This document shows positions 50,998 through 60,583 of a stretch of 64,000 bases of DNA, in pieces (the stretch's first letter is position 1; each line of letters begins with the position of its first letter). A model generated the notes under the pieces. The model worked only from the letters and a program-made list of their open reading frames with translations. It ran no database searches and was not told where the DNA came from. Origin of the DNA: Liquidambar formosana (taxonomy: Eukaryota; Streptophyta; Magnoliopsida; Saxifragales; Altingiaceae); the NCBI GenBank assembly GCA_039720395.1, contig CM077826.1, positions 27,546,430 to 27,610,429 of the forward strand. Reading direction: 5' to 3'. The translations under genes were made by a program, and so were the position numbers.

Positions 50998-53900
50998 ATT
51001 AATCAATGTATATATATGCATAAAATATTTTCCGATTTAACACACACACATGCGTATATATGTACACACATAATATTTTTGGGAACACAAAGTACTGAGA
51101 TCAGAAGTACTTTGGATCAAAATTCAAAGTATTATTTGTGATTGATTTTAGAAACGCAACATAGGGTTTTGTTCTCCTTTGAATGTAGTTTAATATTGCA
51201 CATGTTTTGATGTGGATTATTTCTTCTGAAAGCTTGTTAAGAAGGGCTGTTCAGTCTTTTCTACCTTTGTTAAATCAGTAGTTCTATTTCTTCAGCATTT
51301 CCTTTAGTATATCTGTTAGTAGAGCATGGTTTCTAGGAGTATTTTTGTCAATTGCAAGTTTTTAGTTGCTATAAACAAGCTGATAGGTTCTGTTGGAAGT
51401 CAGTTTTCGAAATATTGAATTACAAACAGAATTGTAGAGCTTAGAGCTCCATTTTTCTCTCTCTGAATAAGATCCGACAGAATTTCTTCCACTTTCTCTC
51501 ACTTTCTCTCTTATTTTCTAGCCTTTTCCTAGCTAGTTTGCTTGAGTTGCTGGTGCGAATTCATCATTTGGTATCAGAGCCAAAGAATCGAGTCCTTTCG
51601 AAGTGAAATTTTGCCATGTTTTCCTCTGTTATCTATGTCGACATGACGATATGGTGCTTCAGCCTTGATCGATTGACCTAGGGTTTGTCTAGCAGTTGTC
51701 GCCTTCTTTGTAGCAAGCAGTCGAGTCACTCTTTAACTCTAAAGCTTCAGTCGAGCTCTGTTTGTTTCGAGGAAACCTTATTTTAGGTTGATCGAAAACA
51801 GATCTGCAACAATCGACTCTAGAATTGGCAGTACAGGTTCCATCGTAGCTCTGTTTGGGTTCGAAATTGAAGTCTGAAGGGCATCAGGTATTGCGATGCT
51901 TGCTAGCCTGTGATCGCAACTTGTTCTGGACTTGATCGAAGCATTAGGACCTGATTTTGTGTCGATTTATGCTGTCGCAACCCATAGCTGATATCGAAAG
52001 CTTCAAACTCTTTCTGAATTGAAGTCGTAGTTTCTTCTAGCTTCTTTGATCGTGATTGAGAGTCTTCTAGTCCTTCGATTGACTTTGTATACTGCTACAG
52101 TTGAGGCTTCTGTGAGGTTACTTCTATTTGGCTACACTTGCTGCATTTCAGATCACTATTTGAGCTTATGTTGCTCTTATGGCTCAACGAGGCAGAGGTA
52201 GAAGAGGAAGGGGTAGGGGAAATGCCAGGGACATAGACTTTGGAGCTGAGAACCATCCACCAGTGGGCAGACGTGATGATCCACCACAACACCAGCAGCA
52301 CAGAGATGAGATTGGAGATTTGAGGAAGCAAATTGAGGTCTTGACGGAGATGGTTTATCGACTCCAACCTTCCAGTGAGGAGAGTTATGAATCCGAGGGT
52401 ACAGATACTTCCATTGATAATCCCTTTGGGGTTCATCACAGAAGAAGATCTTTTGTGGCAAAGGACAACTCCAAGTTGGAGTATAATCTGAAAATTGATA
52501 TTCCAGAGTTTAGGGGAAGCCTTAATCCGGAAACATTTATTGATTGGCTCAATACTATTGACAGAATTTTTGACTATTATGAAGTGTTGGATGAAAAGAA
52601 AGTGAAGTTGGTGTCAATTCGTCTCCAAGGAAGTGCTTCTTTTTGGTGGGAACAACTCCAAGTGCATCGTCAACGATGTGGAAAGGGTAAGATTACTGAT
52701 TGGAATAAGATGAAAAAGAAGCTTAAGCAACACTACATTCCCCTCAACTATATGCAAACTCTTTATAAGAATTTGCACAATCTTAAGCAAACAGGCAATG
52801 TTGATGACTACACTGATGCTTTATATCAATTAGTAGCAAGGGTTGATTTGAATGAAAGTGAAGAACAAATGGTTGCAAGGTACCTAAGTGGTCTTAAGGC
52901 TTCTATCCAAGACATTCTTGTATTGCAACCTTTATGGACTGTTTCGAAAGCCTTTAACCGAGCTTTGTTGGTAGAGAAACAACAAAACCGGAGTGTTTCT
53001 AGATCTGGTCAGCAGTTTCAAGGGTCTTCAAGGGCTGGACAGCCTTACCAAAGCTACCATAGAGGTGGTCATTCATCTCAAGTTGGAAAGGGAAATCAAC
53101 GGGGTGATGTGCAACCTCCCACGGTTGCTAAGGCTGCTGTTCCAACTTCCAATCAGCCAAATACAGTTCGTCAAGGGGCTGGAAATCAGTTTCAAAGCGG
53201 AAACTTTAAGTGTTTCAAGTGTGGAGAACCCGGTCACAAGTCTTCTGATTGTAGAAAGACCATGGGGGAGCGTAATAGAGTACTTTTGATGGAAGAACTT
53301 GATGAAAATGTGTGTTTTGATATGCCACCAGCTTATGACCAGCCCTTAAATGAAGCGATTGGTGGAGATTGTGATGAGGAAGAAGGCATGGCACTTATGT
53401 TAAAGAAGACTTTGCTAGTGCCAAAGCAAGAATCCGAGGAAGATTGGTTGAGAACCAATATTTTTTACACAACTTGTAGTGTTGGTGGAAGGGTTTGTAA
53501 CATGATCATTGATGGGGGAAGTTGTGAGAATGTTGTTTCACAAGAGGTGGTGGACAAATTGAAGCTTCCAACTCAAGAGCATGCTAATCCTTACAAACTC
53601 TCTTGGTTCAAGAAGGGAAATGAAGTGAAGGTAACAAAGGCGTTGTTTGTTTCTTTTTCCATTCGAAAGAAGTATTTTGATGAAGTGTGATGTGATGTAG
53701 TACCCATAGGATGCTTGCCATATTCTTCTTGGAAGGCCTTGGCAATGTGATAGACAAACTATCCATGATGGGAAGAGGAATACATACATTTTATGCAAGA
53801 GAGACCAATAGTATACGCTGCTGCCTATGAAGGAAAAAGTGCATTCCAAGCCTCAAACAACTTCTTTACTTACTTCAAAAAGGTTTATTCAAGAGAGCCT

Positions 53901-56900
53901 TAGAAAGTGGCTATGTGTTTGCTTTAATTCCACAAGAACAAGTTGCTGAAAGTGTTGATTCTAATGCTGTTAAAGAACTAATGGAGCAATATTTTGATGT
54001 GTTTCCTCAAGAGTTGCCTCCCGAGTTGCCTTCAATGCAGGATATCCAACATTGTATTGATTTAGTGCCCGGTTCAGCACTTCCAAACAAGACAGCCTAT
54101 AGAATGACACCAAAAGAGAAAGAAGAGCTACAAAAACAGATTGAGGAACTGCTTAATAAAGGATATATCCGGGCTAGTATTAGTCCTTGTGCCGTTCCCG
54201 CTCTTTTGACTCCAAAGAAGGATGGTTCTTGGAGGATGTGTGTGGATAGTAGAGCTATTAATAAGATTACCATTAAGTACCGTTTTCCAATTCCAAGATT
54301 GGATGATATGTTGGATTGTTTAGCCGGTGCAAAGGTGTTTTCTAAGATTGATCTTAGAAGTGGCTATCACCAAATTCGTATCCGTCCGGGAGATGAATGG
54401 AAAACCGCTTTCAAGACACACAATGGGCTCTTTGAATGGCTTGTCATGCCATTTGGACTTACCAATGCTCCTAGTACCTTCATGAGGGTTATGACCCAAA
54501 TGTTACAACCACTTTTGGGCGTGTGTGTAGTGGTTTATTTTGATGATATTTTGGTTTATAGCCGCTGTTTTGAAGACCATGTGCAGCACCTCCATCAAGT
54601 GTTTGCCATCTTGAGAAGAGAAAAGTTCTATGGCAACTTAAAGAAGTGTAGTTTTGTGGTTGACAAGGTAGTATTTTTGGGGCATGTTGTATCCTCAAAT
54701 GGAGTACTTATGGATGAAAGTAAGGTCCAAGCAATTGTAGACTAGCCTACACCATCTAGTATGCGTGAAGTTCAGAGTTTTCATGGTCTTGCTACTTTCT
54801 ATAGAAGGTTTATCAGAAATTTCAGTACCTTAGCTGCTCCTCTCACCGATTGTCTCAAGAAAACAGTCTTTGAATGGACTTTGGCAGCCCAAGAGAGTTT
54901 CCAACTCTTGAAGAAGAAGTTGACGGAAGCTCCTATTCTAGCATTGCCTAATTTTGACGAGGTGTTTGAGCTTGATTGTGATGCATTGGGTGTGGGAATT
55001 GGTGGGGTCCTTAGCCAAGAAGGGACAACCAATCGCTTTCTTTAGTGAGAAGTTGAATGGTGCCAAGCTCAAGTATTCTACTTATGACTTGGAGTTCTAT
55101 GCTATTGTTCAAGCTATCAAGCATTGGAGTTATTATTTGGCCTACAAAGAGTTTATTCTCAACACCGACCATGAAGCTCTTAAGTACATCAACAATCAAC
55201 CACATCTTAATAAGAGGCATGCCAAGTGGGTGAGCTATCTCCAACAATTTAATTTCTCTTTGAGACATAAATCCGGTGTTCTTAATAAAGTAGCTGATGG
55301 GTTGAGTAGAAGGGTTCATCTCTTGCTTGAGATGCAAAATATGGTGGCTGGTTTTGATGAGTTCAAGGCACATTATGATGAAGATCCTTATTTTGGGAAG
55401 ATTCTCCATGCTTTACAAAGTGGACAGCAGGCTGCCAAGACTGAGTTTTTGTTGAAAGATGGATTTCTCTTTAAAGGATTGAAGTTGTGTGTGCCTCACT
55501 GTTCTCTTAGAGAGAAGTTGCTTATTGAACAACATAATTTGGGTCATTTTGGTGCGAAAAAGACTCTTGAATTGCTTCAACAAGATTACTTTTGGCCGGG
55601 AATGAACAGAGATGTTATTCGGCATGTTCAAAGGTGCCATATTTGTCAAAAGAGTAAGGGGACAGCCACTAATGTAGGGCTGTATCTGCCACTTCCTGTA
55701 CCTACCAGCCCTTGGAAATGCATTAGTATGGATTTTGTGCTCGGTCTTCCACCAACCCAAAGAAAGAATGATTCGATTATGGTGGTTGTAGATCGATTCT
55801 CCAAGATGGCACATTTTATTCCATGTCGAAAAGCAATGGATGCATCTCATGTTGCTACTCATTTCTTTAGAGAAATCTACAAATTGCATGGGATACCTAC
55901 TTCTATTGTGTCCGACAAAGATGCTAAGTTTCTTGCTCATTTTTGGAGAACTTTGTGGCGCCTTGTGGGCACCAAATTGAGCTTTAGTACTTCATTTCAT
56001 CCCCAAACTGATGGGCAAACTGAAGTTGTTAATAGAAGCCTTGGAAATTTGTTGAGGTGTTTGATTGGTGAAAATCCTAAAGGCTAGGAACACATTCTTC
56101 CATTGGCTGAATTTGCTTTCAATTCTTCTTTCAACAGGACTATTCATACTTCTCCTTTTGAGGTTGTCTATGGTTCCAAGCCTTATAGTGTCCTTGATTT
56201 GGTTCCTCTACCACTTTCTAAGAAGACTAATGCTAAGGCAGAGGATATGGCAGCTTTTATCAAGGAACTTCATGTTCAAATCCAAGCCAAAATTGAGGAG
56301 TCTAATGCCAACTATAAAACAGTTTCTAATGTTCAGAAAAGAGAACTTCTTTTCCAGACCGGGGATCTTGTATGGGTGTTTTCAAGTAAGGAACGACATC
56401 CAGCTGGAACTTATATGAAGTTGAGTGATCGGAAAGTGGGGCCTTGCAAGATTTTACACAAGATTAATGGCAATGCTTATCAAGTGGAGTTGCCGCCTCA
56501 CTTTAATATCTCCAACGTGTTTAATGTGCAGCACTTGAGTCCTTATTTTGCAGCTGACGCTTGAGGGCAAGCTTTTTTTCAGAGGGGGAGTCCTGATGTG
56601 GATTATTTGTCTGAAAGCTTGTTAAGAAGGGTTGTTCAGTCTTTTTTGCCTTTGTTAAATCAGTAGTTCTATTTCTTCAGCATTTCCTTTAGTATATCTG
56701 TTAGTAGAGCATGGTTTCTAGGGGTATTTTTGTCAATTGCAAGTTTTTAGTTGCTATAAACAAGCTGATAGGTTCTGTTGGAAGTCAGTTTTCGAAATAT
56801 TGAATTACAAACAGAATTGTAGAGCTTAGAGCTCCATTTTCTCTCTCCTGAATAAGATCCGACAGAATTTCTTCCACTTTCTCTCACTTTCTCTCTTATT

Positions 56901-59900
56901 TTCTAGCCTTTTCCTAGCTAGTTTGCTTGGGTTGCTAGGTGCGAATTCATCATGTTTTGCACCAATTTTTGTGCATCAACTAATTGAAACCCGAATTTTC
57001 GGGTGTTTTACATGTTATCCCAAAGGGTTTTCAACCAAGGACATATATTTTGATGATAACGAAGGATTGATTTTAGTACTAAATGTCAAGTGATGATCAA
57101 AGACAGGTGGTCCAATTCATTTAAATCAAAGAATTGGCAATAGGATCATTTGGCATAAGGAAACCAACTTCAATAAAGCTCAAACATGAACAAAAGTAAA
57201 AAATGAACTGATTGCATTCTCAAATCTTCAAGTATAAAAGGACAAAGTACCAAAAGAGCATAGAAAGCTAAGGCAATGGACCTAAAAGCACTCAAGACCA
57301 AGCAAGCACTTCAATTGAAAATCTTTATGGGCTATGAGTGAGGTTTTAGGTTTACACTGTACATGTTTGCTCAATTAATTGCTCAAGTGACCCCTTTGAA
57401 CTAGATGATTTTAATATACACAAGTGGCTTAAGTTAATACTTGACATCCATAGACTTAAATAAGTATTTTTCACGAAAACAAGCTAAACTTGCATGAATT
57501 GTCAAGTTTCATCAACTAAAGTTCACTTGTAGTTGACTAGAAGTCTAGAACAAAGCTGAGACTAAACTCTTCAATTCTGATAAGTTTTGTTGACTACAAC
57601 CTTTGTATAGATGTGTAGTCGACTAAAAATCCCTCAATCTCAACGTTGGCAGCTTCTGATAAGTTTAGTCGACTACACCATTGGTGTAGTCAACCAAACT
57701 TTGCGAAAAAGCCCTAACTGGCTAGTTTTTTGAAAAGCCAATGGGGCATTAAACTAGTTCCAACATTTAATACTTCCAACGGCCATTTTAAGTGAAAGGG
57801 GTATAAATAAAAGTATCCAAACTCATTTATGTGTATTAATACAATAGCATTCAAATCCTACCATCCTTTTTTAGCATTCTTTCGCTAATTTCTCAAAAAA
57901 TGTTAAATTTAGCAATCATTAGAAGAGTTTAAATTGTTGCATTTACTCTAGAAGAGAGATTGTATTGCAACAAGTAACTTCAAACTTCATATACTCAACT
58001 ATTGTAAAGCGTTATGTGAAACCCTAGTGAGGCAAAGGTTGTTTTGCCTTGGAAGAGAGCTTCTCTTTGTAAATGGTTTCATCTCCACTCGTAAAGAGAT
58101 TGTGATAGTGGATTGAGTAATCCTCAAGTGGAGCTCTTGGGGCGAGGACATAGTCGGGAAGGCAGAACCTCGTTAAATCTTGTGTTTGCACTCTCTTGCT
58201 ATACCTCTTTATTGTGTAAATTTGATTTATATAATGTGCATTCATTGTTAGCTATTATTTGTTTTCCAAAACTAGAAAAGTTTTCATAGTTTGAATTCAA
58301 CCCCCCCCCCCCCCCCCCAACCTTTTGGGTTGATCCTTGGGCCAATATTATGTAGACGAAATTTGATTTCTTTCACAAATTGATTATAAAACTTCGAATT
58401 ATCGATTCTAAAAGGTATGTTAGTGTGCACAGAGTAAATTAAAAGGTTTTAATCACGTAAAATATAGGTTTTTATGTGATGTTATCAATGAAAATGCTTG
58501 ATGCCAACTTTAATGGTGAACCATCAACTTTCCAGCCAGATGTCAATCACTTTTCTGGTAAATCACTCCGCGATTATTAGACCATCATGAACGGTTTTCA
58601 CTGGGGAATATATCCATAAGTTTAAATGCTTTAAATGAGGCACGAATTGGAAGTTTGAGAAAATCATATTTGGGTTTCAAGCACAAACAGATTCATGAAA
58701 TCTAAGGAAGAAGATGGTGCCTATAATCCTGTATAGGCATGCCCGCATATACCTAAATGCACTCACACACTTGGAGCCCATATGTTGGGTTTCCGCAATC
58801 CAGGTTGGGTTCACCTTGGCCAAATTGATGAGCCCAACCTTGTGGACCCGGTTAATGGTTCGGGTTAGACCCATTTGACTATAATTTGACTTTTGTTCAT
58901 TTTGTGTCTCCTTAGTATAAATTTTAAATTATATTAAATATAGTAAAAATGAAAATTCTGTTGTGGACATTTTGAGACCATTAGAATTAGATTTTAAAGC
59001 TTTTAGACGGGAAAATTAAGCTTAATTTGAGGGATCTGTATGATTTAATGATGAGTAATATTACTGGATTTGGGTCCAAATTGAGCGTGAGAATTAGTCA
59101 GAGCTCTCTCACTTTGATTTTTGAGGAACCAATTTAACGTAAGTGAGAGAATAACAGGCCACATATTTTTTTCTTGAAAAATGCTTTATATAAATTGATT
59201 TATTTATCAAATAACTGTTTGTGAAATTGATTTATGTACCAAGTTTAAATATGATATTTATTTTAAAGAGCCAAGCAAAATCTAATTATTTTTTACTTTG
59301 TTTTGAACGAATCACTGATATATAATATTGATTATTTGAAATTTCGTCTCTTTCAATGTGTATGATATAACATAAGCGAGAGTATAGCATGCCAAATATT
59401 TTTTTTCCTGAAAAATTCTTTATATAAATTGATTGATTTATCAAATAGCTGTTTGTGAAGTTGATTTATGTACCAACTACCAAGTTTAAATATGCTATTT
59501 ATTTTAAAAAGCCAAGCAAAATCTAATTATTTGTTACTTTGTTTTGAACGAATCACTGATATATAATATTGATTATTTGAAATTCCGTCTCTTTCAATGT
59601 GTATGATATAAATGAATTGAGATTTGAATTCAAATTACATTTAGAACTCTAATTTGATTATATGATGTCTAGCCCTCATCAGTAAGGAATAAGGTATTGA
59701 TCTTGGGTACCAATGCACTGTTTCTAAAGCTTGATAAGAGCACTGTCTCGACTTTCAGGTCAATCTGCCTGGACCTTCAGGTCATTTATTTTTATGGTTG
59801 ACCAAAGTTAGAATTTAATATGATATTTTGTTCAGATATGAATATATATATATATATATTTTAATATTGGCCTTTGATTCGATTTTTGAATAATACTTTA

Positions 59901-60535
59901 AATATTTTGGATTTATGACTCTAATCACGAAGCACGTGATTCAATCAATTGATTGATATATATATATATATTTTTTAATGTTCCTGCAATTGGCTTGACT
60001 TATTCCAATGTGCTATTCTCACCCTTAAGACATTTTTTTTTTTTTTCTAATTTTTCATGAGTAGTCAATTAAAAGAAATGTAGTTCAAGGCATTGGTAGG
60101 AGCATTAGGTGGTCAAGCGAGGAGTTACTTGGATAATTTTTTTTTTCTACCAGTAGTAGTAGTTGATGTACTAATATCCTATCCTTTGGAAATTATAATA
60201 ATGTGGGAAAAGCACCACACTAGTAGTAGTAGTTGATGTAGTAATATCCTACCAGTAGGTCACACCTCTAAATTCAGTTATTTTGCATTTGAAGCATGAC
60301 AAAGAAGGGATAAAATTCCAACACTAGATTTCAGTGGGGGGCCATGGCTTTGGGTTGCTGCACTAGTCTCCCTGGGGGTTTAGGTTCCATGGGTGGGTCC
60401 AAAGGGCCCTGCTGTGGGATTTTTCCATCGTTATCAAAAAAAAAAATTCCTACACTAGTACATCTAGTAGAAGGCTTAGATCTTGGTCTAAAAGAGAAAA
60501 TAAAAATAATAAAAAAAAGGAAAAAAATATATATA

Positions 60536-60583
<48 letters not shown>

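Larger units (their letters stand above)
51208..56952 (+). mobile_element. Ty3/gypsy retrotransposon, complete, mutated; target duplication TGTTT
   Basis: LTRs of 359 bp (51208-51566, 56594-56952), starting TGATGTGGATTATTT and ending GTGCGAATTCATCA, differ by eye at about 6 substitutions and a few 1-bp indels. TGTTT flanks both (51203-51207, 56953-56957). Primer-binding site TGGTATCAGAGC is at 51569-51580 and the polypurine tract CAGAGGGGGAG is just before the 3' LTR. Domain order gag, protease, reverse transcriptase, RNase H, integrase defines Ty3/gypsy. Short LTRs and the integrase type suggest a Reina-like chromovirus, though I see no clear chromodomain. It lies antisense to the host gene in its largest intron. 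Confidence 0.95.

Noticed and set aside
57530..57700. Alternating GTTGACTA and TAGTCGACTA motifs, considered as a recombinase-site array
   Set aside because: Spacing is irregular and the motifs are imperfect; more simply explained as diverged repeats in LTR-like sequence.
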